Origin: Haematobia irritans
Taxonomy: Eukaryota > Arthropoda > Insecta > Diptera > Muscidae
DNA: 64,000 nt
Assembly (NCBI RefSeq): GCF_050003625.1
Contig: NC_134397.1
Span: 224,378,537-224,442,536, forward strand
Direction: 5' to 3'
Shown: positions 33,366-46,287 of the stretch, one piece after another
How positions within the stretch are numbered: position 1 is the stretch's first letter
How the letters are laid out: each line of letters starts with the position of its first letter
Notes under the pieces: model-generated
What the model was told of the DNA's origin: nothing
Seen by the model: only the letters and a program-made list of their open reading frames with translations
Databases searched by the model: none
Made by a program: the position numbers and the translations under genes

Positions 33366-35022
33366 TTTACACCCTGCGCCACACTGTGGAACAGAGCATT
33401 ATAAGTTAGTGCATATGTTTGCAACACCCAGAAGGAGACGAGGTAGACACATGGTGTCTTTGGCAAAAATGCTCAGGGTGGGCTCTTGAGTCGATGTAGC
33501 CTTGTCCGTCTGTCCGTGAACACATTTTTGTAATCAAAGTCTAGGTCGCAGTTTTAGTCCAATTGACTTCAAATTTGGCACAAATATGTGTTTTAGCTCG
33601 GAATAGATCCCTATTGATTTTGGAAAAGAAATCGGTTCAGATTTAGATATAGCTCTCATATATATATTTCGCCCGATATGGACTTATATGGCCCCAGAAG
33701 CCAGAGTTTTACCCTAATTTGCTTAAAATTTTGCACAAGAAGAACAATTAGTACTATAGTCAAGTGTGCCAAAGTTTATTGAAATCGGTTCAGATTTAGA
33801 TATAGCTTCCATATATATCTTTCGCCCGACTAATACGGTTCTAGAAGCCAGAGTTTTACCCAATTTGGTTGAAATTTTGCACAGGGAGTAGAATTAGCAT
33901 TGTAGCTATGCATGCCACATTTGGTTGAAATAGGTTCAGATTTAGATATATCTCCCATATATAGCTTTCGCCCGATTTACACTCATATGACCACAGAGGC
34001 CAATTTCTTGCTCCGATTTGGTTGAAATTTTGCACAGGGAATAGAATTAGCATTGTAGCTATGCGTGCCAAATTTGGTTGAAATAGGTTCAGATTTAGAT
34101 ATATCTCCCATATATAGCTTTCGCCCGATTTACACTCATATGACCACAGAGGCCAATTTTTAACTCCAATTTAATTGAAATTTTGCACAGGGAATAGAAT
34201 TAGCATTGTAGCTATGCGTGCCAAATTTGGTTGAAATAGGTTCAGATTTAGATATATCTCCCATATATAGCTTTCGCCCGATTTACACTCATATGACCAC
34301 AGAGGCCAATTTCTAACTCCAATTTAATTGAAATTTTGCACAGGGAGTAGAATTAGCATTGTAGCTATGCGTGCCAAATTTGGATGAAATAGGTTCAGAT
34401 TTAGATATATCTCCCATATATAGCTTTCGCCCGATTTACACTCATATGACCACAGAGGCCAATTTTTAACTCCGATTTAGTTGAGATTTTGCACAGGGAG
34501 TAGAATTAGCTTTGTTGCTATGTGTGCCAAATTTGGTTGAAATCGGTTCAGATTTAGATATAGCTCCCATATATATGTTTTTCAGATTTCGACAAAAATG
34601 GTCAAAATACTAACATTTTCCTTGTAAAATCGCCACTGCTTAGTCGAAAAGTTGTAAAAATGACTCCAATTTTCTATACTTCTAATACATATATATCGAG
34701 CGATAAATCATAAATAAACTTTTGCGAAATTTCCTTAAAATTGCTTCAGATTTAAATGTTTCCCATATTTTTGTTTACTAACATTGTGTTCCACCCTAGT
34801 GCATTAGCCGACTTAAATTTTGAGTTTATAGATTTTGTAGAAGTCTATCAAATTCTGTCCAGATCGGGTGATATTTAAATGTATGTATTTGTGACAAATC
34901 TTTATATATATAGCCCCCAACAAATGTGACGGATGTGATATGGCATCGAAAATTTGGATCTACATAGTGGTGCATGGTATAATATAGTCGGCTCCGCCCG
35001 ACTTTAGACTTTCCTTACTTGT
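33366..35022 (+). mobile_element. HINE-II copy, plus orientation, with a regular monomer array
   Basis: 5' ACACCCTGCGCCACACTGTG (decayed TATACCC), a GTCCGTCTGTCCGTG core, and a 3' end with AGTCGGCTCCGCCCGACT and ACTTGT at 35022. CTTTCGCCCGATTTACACTC recurs at ~33966, 34118, 34271 and 34424, a period of ~153 bp, making this the cleanest monomer array in the window. Confidence 0.85.
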
Positions 35023-35378
35023 TTTAGTTGGAATCGCGTTGTTATGGTATACGGAGAGATTGTTAAAAAATAATATAGTAAAATAATATTATAAAAAAAA
35101 ACAAATAATATATATAAAATATTTGTTATTTTAAAGTAGTGAGAAAAATGTTCGTTTTTTTTTGAAAATTGGTTTATAAAAAAAGAAAACACCAGCAGAA
35201 TAACAACCCCTTCATTCGACTTCAATTTGGAATCTTCAATTATCAAGTAATATTCAGTGACGATAACCTTTTGTGAAAAAATTGGGTTTGGTTTTTTTTG
35301 TTTATGTTTGTACGTATTGAAATTGTAAAAGGTAGACAAAATTGCTAGGCAGCAAATTATTCAAAGTGAAAGGTACTA
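35023..35378. other. no gene seen
   Basis: AT-rich spacer. The 111-residue frame on the minus strand (35004-35339) overlaps the HINE end and is low-complexity, so I do not call it. Confidence 0.4.
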
Positions 35379-36354
35379 CACGGATGAAAAAGACTGTTTT
35401 TCATATGTTTGGCTATAAACATTATATGTTTGGAACACAAATTTTTAAACACAATATTTTTGAGTGCAAGCATATAATGTTCATAAACTAGCATAACATG
35501 TTTGGGACATGTATGTTAATATGTTAGAACATATTATGTTTGGGACATAAAATGGTTGTAAATATAATATGCTTGGATGCAAACATATATTAATTTAGAA
35601 ATAGCCTATAAACATATATGTGTTTAGTAGCTTGGAGCGCTATTTAACAGGGAGCGATATTGAATTAAGTTGGTGGTTGTTGCTTGTTATTACAAAATTA
35701 ACATTTTATTTTCCCTTGGGCAATTGATCAGCTACTTCTTTGATCCTTACAAACTGTGTGGTCCGCTGTTCGTATCCCCGTCCGGCAAAAGGTAAAATTA
35801 AAATAAAAAAAATCATACAATTGAATAATTTCTTCTACAATGTTTGTATTACAGAAAAAGGTGCTAAGAACTAAAAAATCTCGTGGAAGTGAGAAAGATG
35901 TGGGGGAATATACAATTGGGCAGAAACAAAATTTTGAGCATTCAGGTCGAAAACCTATGTTGTTAGCACCTATATTACCTGTTTATTTTCATAATTCATT
36001 ATGATTGTAAATATATAAATAAATAAATAAAATTTTGAGCACAATATTGTTTGGGAGAATTTTTTTAAGCATATAATATTTTTGGGTGCAAAATGCTTCC
36101 AAACATATTATATGTTCACATAATAACATATTGTTTTTTGGAAGACAACATTATTGAATTTGGATGCAAAAATACAAAATGTTTGGAACTTAGACTACCC
36201 AAACATATATTGTTTAGACCAATATGCTTTCAAACATATTATATATTGAAAGAGATCAAACATATAAATGTTTGGGCAATACCCAAAAATGTATATGCTT
36301 GAAGCAAAATATGTTTGGGAGTATATGTTACAGAAGCGATTTTTTGTGAGCGTG
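35379..36354. mobile_element. TA-flanked element rich in ATATGTTTGG, copy 1
   Basis: TA at 35377-35378 and 36355-36356 flanks ends CACGGATGAAAAAGACTG and GCGATTTTTTGTGAGCGTG. The interior repeats AACATATTATGTTTGG-type motifs on both strands. At ~35745-35795 it carries a decayed tRNA-like module (ACAAACTGTGTGGTCCGCTG TTCG). Noncoding. Confidence 0.65.
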
Positions 36355-37572
36355 TAGAAGAAGAAAAAAATGTGTTTTAATATTTCAAGGCCAGTCGGTA
36401 TATTAATAAAACATGTCTTTTATTGAAGAAAAAAAAATGCTTATATAAATACATAAAATTGTATTTAAAAACGAAGGTAAGCAGATCTAAATTTGAAGTA
36501 AAAGCTTTACCACAAATATGTAAGATTTGTCCAAATGAATGAAAAAAGTTCAATAAAATCATTCAATTCAGTTAAATTTTTTCATTTTGTAGTATAGTGG
36601 TACATAAATATAGGAAAATGTTAACTAATATATGGAATGCATTCTACCTAATTTCTACGAAAGTCACATCATTCAAACAAATAAAAATGTCTTTGGTGCT
36701 ACACGAAGTTTAACTTTCTTCACAATGAGTTCATTTTAACTTAAAGAAGGGGTCACTTTTTTCTGGGTGCAGTTTTGTCAAAGAAACCTTGTTCTTATTT
36801 TCCCTTCTCGTGGATGTTTCAGATAATATGTGACATATCCAAACCATTGTCTACTAGGCCATATTAACAAGAAAATTCGCTTCCTTCGCTCATACTCATA
36901 CCACACTAACATAAGATCACTAAAGTACTCAAGGCATTGTGTACTCCAATTTTCACACCATAGTTAGGGGTTGACATGATTTATTTCTTGAAATATATTA
37001 GAATTGTCAAATTTTAAAATCGTATTGGATGTTTTGTTTGTTTTTTAAATAATGTCTTCGGGCGTGTATGGTATTCGTCTCCAAAAGTGTCACAAGGAAG
37101 CCTCGTTGTCTGGCATCTGATTGTCCTCGCATGGCCCAAATGTATGTATTTCTCTATTTCTATGTGTGTTGTAGCAATTCGACAAAATTTTCTCTCCTAT
37201 GATTAATCACATATAATTAATATGATTAATTGCCATGAAATGTATTTCCAATAGAAAGCTGATGGAAAACGTGTGTTGGGGATTAGCAAATGTCAGTTTT
37301 GCGTTATAAAGCCCTGGGATAATTGTGGTGGATTTGTTTTTGTTGAAGTGAACATAATTCATACAGCATAAGTTAGAAGATATTTTACAGTTTTGACTTC
37401 GCGACACATTATAAGTGTATTTAAAGTGATTGCATAATTTATTTAAAATAATTTCCAAAAGTTACAAAATTTATAGCTGAAAGTAAGTAAGCAAATGTTG
37501 TAAGAAGAAAACAAACAATAGCTATATGAAATTCATTTAATTACACTAGCCAACAGTCGTTTTGTGAATTGG
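36355..37572. other. unassigned; no gene seen
   Basis: AT-rich DNA with no element ends recognised. 37040-37140 is briefly GC-richer (GGCGTGTATGGTATTCGTCT) but has no frame of note. Confidence 0.35.
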
Positions 37573-38051
37573 TTCTAGCATAATTTTTCTCATTGATTTT
37601 GACCTACTAAACACGAAAATTAGTTTTAAAAAATTTTCTATCGATTGGTTTTCGAGCTACAAATTTTTGAGCCGTCTACAACTCATTCTCAGAAAATTTT
37701 TGGATGTTTGGATGTTGGCGGCTTAAAAAGGTTAAAAAACGGCGTTTTTTAGTAAAAATGTGGCAGAAAAAAACATATAAAAATTCATATAACATAAAAA
37801 ACAAAATCTGACAACAAATAGCGGACTTATATTTTTTTTTTGGTAAAAGATCGAAAAGACCAAATTCTTTAATTTGAGTAGTAGTAGGATCAAATAGGTC
37901 AAAGAATACGAAAGATATGCTCAAAATTGTAAGTGTACCTCCAAAAAAAGTTCAAAAATTTGTATCTCGAAAACCAATCGACAGAAAATTTTTTAAAACT
38001 CATTTTCGTGTTTAGTAGGTCAAAATCAATGGGAAAAAGTATGCTAGAAAC
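37573..38051. repeat. long inverted repeat, ~100-bp arms, ~270-bp loop
   Basis: The left arm starts TTCTAGCATAATTTTTCTCA and runs through ATTTTGACCTACTAAACACG to ACAAATTTTTGA. The right arm ends with the complement TATGCTAGAA. Arms differ at only a handful of positions. This is probably a MITE with long inverted ends; no clear target duplication. Confidence 0.75.
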
Positions 38052-38170
38052 AAATAACAGAGAAAATTTTGTTATTTGTGACCTAGTGTTATAGTCGAAT
38101 TAAAATATTCTACAATACTGGCAAAGGTGTCCACCTATGAGAGGATACCCATGAAAATAGTTCACTTTTA

Positions 38171-38415
38171 AGGTGAGTACTAAGTTCGAGTTTAGCCGCT
38201 AAAATCGTCAGTTTTTCACTAAAGTGAAAACTAAATCAGTAAAAAAGGCATAAAATTATACATATTTATTGCAAATTTTATTGTAACTTGATGGGGAATA
38301 GCCCAAAGCAAATTTTCACAAAGTTTGTATTCTTTAAAATGGATTATTAAAGAAAAGTAGTCGTGAAAAAATTACGATTTTAGCTGCTAAACTCGAACTT
38401 AATATTCTCCTTTAA
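38171..38415. mobile_element. MITE with ~40-bp inverted ends (AAGTTCGAGTTTAGCCGCTA)
   Basis: Left GGTGAGTACTAAGTTCGAGT and right ACTCGAACTTAATATTCTCC are inverted repeats, with TTTAA on each side. It is immediately followed by a second copy sharing the central TTTAA. The class is unknown; TTAA-targeting (piggyBac-like) is one option. Confidence 0.65.
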
Positions 38416-38584
38416 GGTGAGTACGAAGTTCGAGTTTAACCGCTAAAGTGAAAACTAAATCAGTAAAAAAGGCATAAAATTATACATATTTATTGCAAAT
38501 TTTATTATAACTTGATGGGGAATAGCTCAAAGCAAATTTTCACAAAGTTTGTATTCATTTTATTAAAGAAAAGTAATCGTGAAC

Positions 38585-41500
38585 AAGTATAAACGGCCGT
38601 AAGTTCGGCCAGGCCGAATCTTATGTACCCTCCACCATGGATTGCGTACACTGTTAGAAAAATATGTTTTTCATATGTTCCGATATAAACAAAGTGTATT
38701 TCGGGCACGATTTTAAACCACAATATATTTAAGTGCGAACATGTAATGTTCGTAAACTAACACTAAATGTTTGGGACATCTATGTTAATATGTTAGAATA
38801 TATTATGTTTGGGGCATGAATGTTTCATAAAAATCATATGTGTGAATACAAACATATACAAATTTACAAATTTCGACTAAACATACATATGTTGTGATAC
38901 TTTATTCAAAGCGACAGAGAGAGTATAGAGAGAAATAGAGATGGAAAACGGGAGAGTTGACGAAAGATATCAATATAACACAGCAAAAGAGTCAAAAGAG
39001 AACAAGTTCTGTGAAACCGCTTGTATGTTGTTTCGGAAAACTGTTTTATGATAAGGCCAAAAATTTGATATGCTTAAGTCTAAATATTATTTAATTTGAA
39101 TTAAGAGAATAGACATTCGGAACCAAGAGAATAGACATTTGAAAAACAAACAGCATATGTTTTCGCCTTGAGAGCAGCATTTTATGTATGTGTGGACATG
39201 TGTTTTGTTTATCATTTTGGCATTATGGGCACAATTTTTTCTTGGTTCCTTAAAAGAAATCAGGGGTCTTCATAAAAATAGCGAAAGGGCACTATACACT
39301 TTTTAGAGTTGGGACAGTAAAATGAAATAAAAAAAACAAACTTTAGTTCCTCTTTAGTAGTCCACGAGGAGTTGACGGACACCATCAAATATAAAAGCGG
39401 GCATTAAGTTCGAGTTTTACAGCTAAAACAATTTAAAAAGTTTATTTTCTTTAAAATGAATTATTAAGAAAAATAAAAGGAATTTTAGAGCGATGGTGTT
39501 AAATGCTAGTAAAAAACTTTTCACTCCTAAATAAATTTATGTTTATATTATAAAATTATGTATGTATGTTTATACTCGACTCCACGTTCTTCTTTTGTTA
39601 GTTTTTGAATTCCTTCCAAATTTTAAAGTTTTGTCCAAAAACAGTTTTTTATTACAAAATTGTTATTTTTGCAATAAAAAATAATATTTTATCCAAAAAT
39701 CAGTCAATTTCGTTTATATCAAGCACTGTTACTGACTATAAATCTTTAATAACGCACATTTCGAAGTTTCATTTAAAAAAATTTAATATAGTATAAATAT
39801 AAAAGGTAAAATTTAAAAAATTTATAAAAGTGAATAATTTCTTCAACATTATTTGTATTACAGAAAAAGGTGCCAATAACTAAAAAATTTCGTGCAAGTG
39901 AAAATTACGAGTATGTTAGGGAATGAGCACAATCGTGTTTGGGAAAAATTCTTCCAAGCATATAATATTTTTGGCTCAAAATGCTTCCAAACATATATTA
40001 TGTTCACATAAAACAAACATATTAATGTTTCGGCAGTATGCAATAATATATGTGCTTCCTGCAAAATATGTTTGGAACATATGTTAAAGATGCGATTTTT
40101 TTTGAGGGTGTAGAAACTTCTACGAAAGACTGTTATACACAATCGAATTACTTGGGTTGTGGTATCTTAAATCGTTTTCTAAATTGTGAGCTAGTCCACA
40201 CGTGGTATATATTAGACAAAAAGGTATGTAAGTCTACAAATAATTACGAATCGATATGGACTTTTGCACGGTACGTAGGGAGCCAGAATTGAAATATGGG
40301 GGTCGCTTTTATGGGGGCTATATACAATTATGAACTTGATATGGACCAATTTTTGTGTGATTGGGGATCGATTTATCTGAGGGCTATATATAACTATAGA
40401 TTATGGACCTAGTTAGGCATGGTTGTTAACGGCCATATACTAGCACAATATACCAAATTTCAACTGACTCAGATGAAATTTGCTCCTAGAAGAGGCTCCA
40501 AAACCAAATCTTTGGATCGGTTTATATGTGGGCTATATATGATTATGGACTGATATGGACCACTTTTGGCATGGTTGTTAAATATTATACACTACCACCA
40601 CGTACCAAATTTCAACCAGATCGGATGAATTTTGCTTCTCCACAAGGCACCGGAGGTCAAATCTGGGGATCGGTTTATATGGGGGCTATATATAATTATG
40701 GACTGATATGAACCAATTCATGCATGGTTGTTGGATACCATATACTAACATCACGTACCAAATTTCAACCGAATCCGATGAATTTTGGCATTCCAAGGGG
40801 CTCCGGAGGTCAAATCTGGCGATCGGTTTATATGGAGCTATATATAATTATGCACCAATATGGACCAATTTGTGCATGGTCATTACAGACCATATACTAA
40901 CACCATGTACCAAATTTCAGCCGGATAGGATAAAATTTGCTTCTCTTAGAGGCTCCGCAAGCTAAATCTGGGGATCGGTTTATATGGGGGCTATATATAA
41001 TTATGGACCGATATGGATCAATTTTTGCATGGTTGTTAAAGACCATATACTGACACAATGTACCAAATTTCAGCCGGATCGGATGAAATTTGCTTCTCTT
41101 AGAGGCTCCGCAAGCCAAATCGGGGGATCGGTTTATATGGGGGCTATATATAATTATTGACCGATGTAGACCAATTTTTGCATAGTTGTTAGAGACCATA
41201 TACTAACACCATGTACCAAATTTCAGCCGGATCGGATGAAATTTTCTTCTCTTAGAGGCTCCGCAAGCCAAATCTGGGGATCGGTTTATATGGGGGCTAT
41301 ATATAATTATGGACCGATGTGGACCAATTTTTGCATGGTTCTTAGAGACCATATACTAACACAATGTACCAAATTTCAGCCGGATCGGATGAAATTTGCT
41401 TCTCTTAGAGGCTCCGAAAGCCAAATCGGGGGATCGGTTTATATGGGGGCTATATATAATTATGGACCGATGTGGACCAATTTTTGCACGGTTGTTAGAG

Positions 41501-41692
41501 ACCATATACTAACACCATGTACCAAATTTCAGCCGGATCGGACGGACGGACGGACGGACATGCTCAGATCGACTCAGAATTTCACCACGACCCAGAATAT
41601 ATATACTTTATGGGGTCTTAGAGCAATATGTCGATGTGTTACAAACGGAATGACAAAGTTAATATACCCCCCATCATATGGTGGAGGGTATA
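38585..41692 (-). mobile_element. HINE-I copy 5, minus orientation, with a nested TA element
   Basis: It starts ACAAGTATAAACGGCCGTAA and TTCGGCCAGGCCGAA, is split at 38649-40110, then shows seven or more monomers (GGTTTATATGGGGGCTATAT). It ends with a GGACGGACGGACGGAC core (~41540) and the GGTGGAGGGTATA hairpin. Confidence 0.82.
38649..40110. mobile_element. TA-flanked ATATGTTTGG element, copy 2 (1,462 bp)
   Basis: It splits the HINE-I phrase ATTGCGTA|GAAACTTC, giving an exact TA duplication (38647-38648, 40111-40112). Ends are CACTGTTAGAAAAATATG and GCGATTTTTTTTGAGGGTG. It is closely similar to 48976-50772 but lacks the tRNA-like segment near its 3' third. Confidence 0.85.
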
Positions 41693-41747
41693 AAAAATGA
41701 CGATTTTAGCGGATTAAATCGAACTTATTACTCACCTTTAAGAGGTA

Positions 41748-41993
41748 TCCTGTTTCCAGAGTGTGCATGTTTGAGGGGTTTCACTAATATTGACTAATTG
41801 AAGGTAATTAAGAGACAGATACTGACATCACACCCTATCGAATGAAAATGTGGCCCAGGAGGCCCAAGATGTCAAATCTACATTCACAGTTTTCATTCGA
41901 TGGGGTGTGATATCAGTATCTGTCTCCTAATTACCTTCAAAAATTAGTCAATATTAGTGAAACATCTTACACATGGACACTATAAAAACAGGA
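41748..41993. repeat. foldback MITE (246 bp, ~105-bp arms)
   Basis: Arms run TCCTGTTTCC... through GGTAATTAAGAGACAGATAC, and back through GTATCTGTCTCCTAATTACC ...AAACAGGA. The loop of ~40 bp contains GTGGCCCAGGAGGCCCA. TA precedes the left end and TTA follows the right. Transcripts would fold into a long hairpin. Confidence 0.8.
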
Positions 41994-42160
41994 TTATCAA
42001 ATTTAAAATTTAAAAATATCGATTGAACATCGATATTTTTGTTTTCAATGTAACTCGTTTATTACTGCTAAAAATTTAAATTTTAATTTTTTTTACATTT
42101 TCTTTTAATTTAAAATTATTTTTTTGTATACAAAGCAGCTCTGTCATTACTACTAAAGAT

Positions 42161-42480
42161 CAGGGCTGTGGAGTCGAGTCAATTTTGCTCGACTCCGGCT
42201 CCAACTCCGACTCCAGCATTTCCTGGTCATTTTGTTTGTTCACAAACTGCTCGATTTGAAATCACTTCTCATTGGAAAAAGCAAAATTCGGTAACAGTAC
42301 ACTTATGTGAAGTTAAGCAACTCCTTGGCTTTTTACAGTCCACCGTTTTTTTTTACCGCACTGAGGAAAATATTGTCGGGAGGCCAAAAATTTCATGTGC
42401 TAAAATTTTGAATATGAATTTGCTTACTATAAAAGACGCATTTTTCTGATAAAAATGAAATCGTTTTGCTCTTATAGTTA
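42161..42480 (+). mobile_element. hAT-type element end (CAGGGCTGTGGAGTCG)
   Basis: CAGGGCTGTGGAGTCGAGTC followed by CTCGACTCCGGCTCCAACTC is the recognisable 5' end of a widespread hAT-like family. No matching right end is visible, so this is a fragment and its right border is approximate. Confidence 0.55.
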
Positions 42481-43170
42481 AGTGATTCGATTTACACTTG
42501 GGAGTCCTAACGTGAAATAAAATTTCGTTTTACTATGGTCAGCTTTGGTTTAATTTAAACAAAAATAATCACAAAAATTAATAGTACCAATTAATTTTTA
42601 TTTGATACTATCATCTCAGTGATTGAAGACATTTCAATTAAAAAATTAATTCGATCAATTAATTTCGTGATTGGATCAGAAAAAAAATTCTTCTGTGTAC
42701 CAGAGATCGGCTGCGATCTACCGCAACTGACCAGTGTATTTAGTAAACACCAATATTCGCAATCTTAAAGCACCAATTGGTAAAAAAAATTCAACCACCA
42801 ATATCCAATGCAACCGACGACTGTCGGTGTTTGTTAGTATGAGTGTTGGTCTCTAGAAAACACCGTAGTAAAACAATCACACAAATTGGTTATCCACATC
42901 TCAGCAGTTTGATATTCTCTTATTTGGTACTCTCTCAATTCTAATGCCAACTGCTGGTAATTGTTGTTGTTGAGTGCAATCACACTTAGGTCCCACACTC
43001 GTTTTTTGTTTACCGAGCGTTGATACGATGTCGATTGGTTTAAGGCTGCAAGAAACTGCATACGAACATTGGTATATACTAGTGGTGTTTTTATCAATGT
43101 AAAATATCGCATGGTAATTGGTGTCTTACTCACTGCCACCGACATTTTGTGGGTAAGATTGCAATACTAA
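42481..43170. other. MITE remnant and unrecognised 103-residue frame
   Basis: 42590-42700 is the CAATTAA-type repeat also present at the window start. Minus-strand 42834-43145 holds a 103-codon frame with no recognised domain. The block is bounded by weakly inverted TTTAGTA...CAATCTTA motifs (~42738 and ~43155), so it may lie in a MITE. I do not call a gene. Confidence 0.35.
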
Positions 43171-43416
43171 ACAAGTAAGGAAAGTCAAAAGTCGGGCGGG
43201 CCGACTATATTATACCCTGCCACATTGTAGATATAAATTTTCGATAACATATCACATCCGTCAAATGTGTTGGGGGCTGTATATAAAGGTTTGTCCCACA
43301 TACATACATTTAAATATCACTCGATCTGGACAGAATTTGATAGACTTCTAAGAAATTTATAGACTCAAAATTTAAGTCAGCTAATGCACTAGGGTGGAAC
43401 ACAATGTTAGTAAAAA

Positions 43417-44804
<1,388 letters not shown>

Positions 44805-45949
44805 AAAATATGGGAAACATTTAAATCTGAAGCAATTTTAAGGAATCTTCGCAAAAGTTTATCTATGATTTATCGCTCGATATATATGTATTAGAAGTTT
44901 AGGAAAATTAGAGTCATTTTTACTACTTTTCGACTAAGCAGTGGCGATTTAACAAGGAACATTTTGGTATTTTGACCATTTTTGTCGAAATCAGAAAAAC
45001 ATATATTGGGAGCTATATCTAAATCTGAACCGATGTCGACCAAACTTGGCACGCATAGCTACAATGCTAATTGTACTCCCTGTGCAAAATTTCAACTAAA
45101 TCGGAGTTACAAATTGGCCTCTGTGGTCATATGAGTGTAAATCGGGCAAAAGCTATATATAAAGCTATATCTAAATCTGAACCGATTTCAACCAAATTTG
45201 ATATGCATAGCTAAAATGCTAATTCTACTCCCTGTGCAAAATTTCAACTAAATCGGAGCAAAAAATTGGCCACTGTGGTCATATGACTGCAAATCGGGCG
45301 AAAGCTATATATGGGAGCTATATCTAAATTTGAACCGATTTCAATAAAATTTGGCACACTTGACTACACTACTAATTGTACCCTTAATTTCAACCTAATT
45401 GGGATAAAACTCTAGCTTCTGGGACCGTATTAGTCCATATCGGGCGAAAGATATATATGGGAGCTATATCTAAATCTGAACCGATTTCAATAAAATTTGG
45501 CACACTTGATTCTAGTACTAATTGTTCTTCTTCTGCAAAATTTTAAGCAAATTAGGGTAAAACTCTGGCTTCTGGGGCCATATAAGTCCATATCGGGCGA
45601 AATATATATATGGAAGCTATATCTAAATCTGAACCGATTTCTTCCAAAATCAATAGGGTTCTATTCTGAGCCAAAGCACATACTTGTGCCAAATTTGAAG
45701 TCGATTGGACTAAAACTGCGACCTAGACTTTGATTACAAAAATGTGTTCCCGGACAGACGGACAGACGGACATCGCTATATCGACTCAAGAGCCCACCCT
45801 GAGCATTTTTGCCAAAGACACCATATGTCTATCTCGTCTCCTTCTGGGTATTGCAAACATATGCACTAACTTATAATACCCTGTTCCACAGTGTGGAGCA
45901 GGGTATAATAAAACTCAATTGAACAAATAATACAATGTTTGTACTATAA

Positions 45950-46060
45950 TTTTCTCGAAGAGGAGCGGAGCGGAGCGATTTTTTTTCTCGGAGCGGAGCG
46001 GTTTTTTTTCTCCGGAGCGGGAGCGGAGAGGAGCGAAAAAAATGGACCGCTCCGGATCCC
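45950..46060 (-). mobile_element. GGAGCGGAGCG repeat tract with hAT-like end
   Basis: Several GGAGCGGAGCG / CTCCGGAGCG units end in CCGCTCCGGATCCCTG at 46060; the reverse complement starts CAGGGATCCGGAGCGG, a hAT-type terminus. It abuts mariner fragment C. The other end was not found. Confidence 0.45.
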
Positions 46061-46287
46061 TGGTCATATCATTCATCAATATTTGGATATGCGGAAGCTC
46101 TGTGCAAAATGGGTGCCGCGCGAGCTCACATTTGACCAAAAACAACAACGTGTTGATGATTCTGAGCGGTGTTTGCAGATGTTAACTCGTAATACACCCG
46201 AGTTTTTCCGTCGATATGTGACAATGGATGAAACATGGCTCCATCACTACACTCCGTCTCCGAAGCGTGAAAAGACTCAAAGACTCT
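46061..46287 (+). pseudogene. mariner transposase fragment C (Himar1-like)
   Basis: It starts inside the DNA-binding region (HIIHQYLDMRKLCAKWVPRE), passes DDSERCLQMLTRN and the first catalytic block MDETWLHHYT, and then lacks ~20 codons before PSPKREKTQ. It stops there; second and third Asp and both inverted repeats are absent. Confidence 0.88.

Larger units (their letters stand above)
38416..41742. mobile_element. second MITE copy, split by a HINE-I
   Basis: It begins GGTGAGTACGAAGTTCGAGT, is interrupted at 38585 by HINE-I, and resumes after 41692 with ACGATTTTAGCGGATTAAAT and CTTATTACTCACC before TTTAA. It matches the 38171 copy when the HINE is removed. Confidence 0.65.

Noticed and set aside
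42834..43145. 103-residue protein-coding gene, minus strand
   Set aside because: No recognisable domain, no signal or promoter, and weak inverted repeats around the block suggest a MITE.
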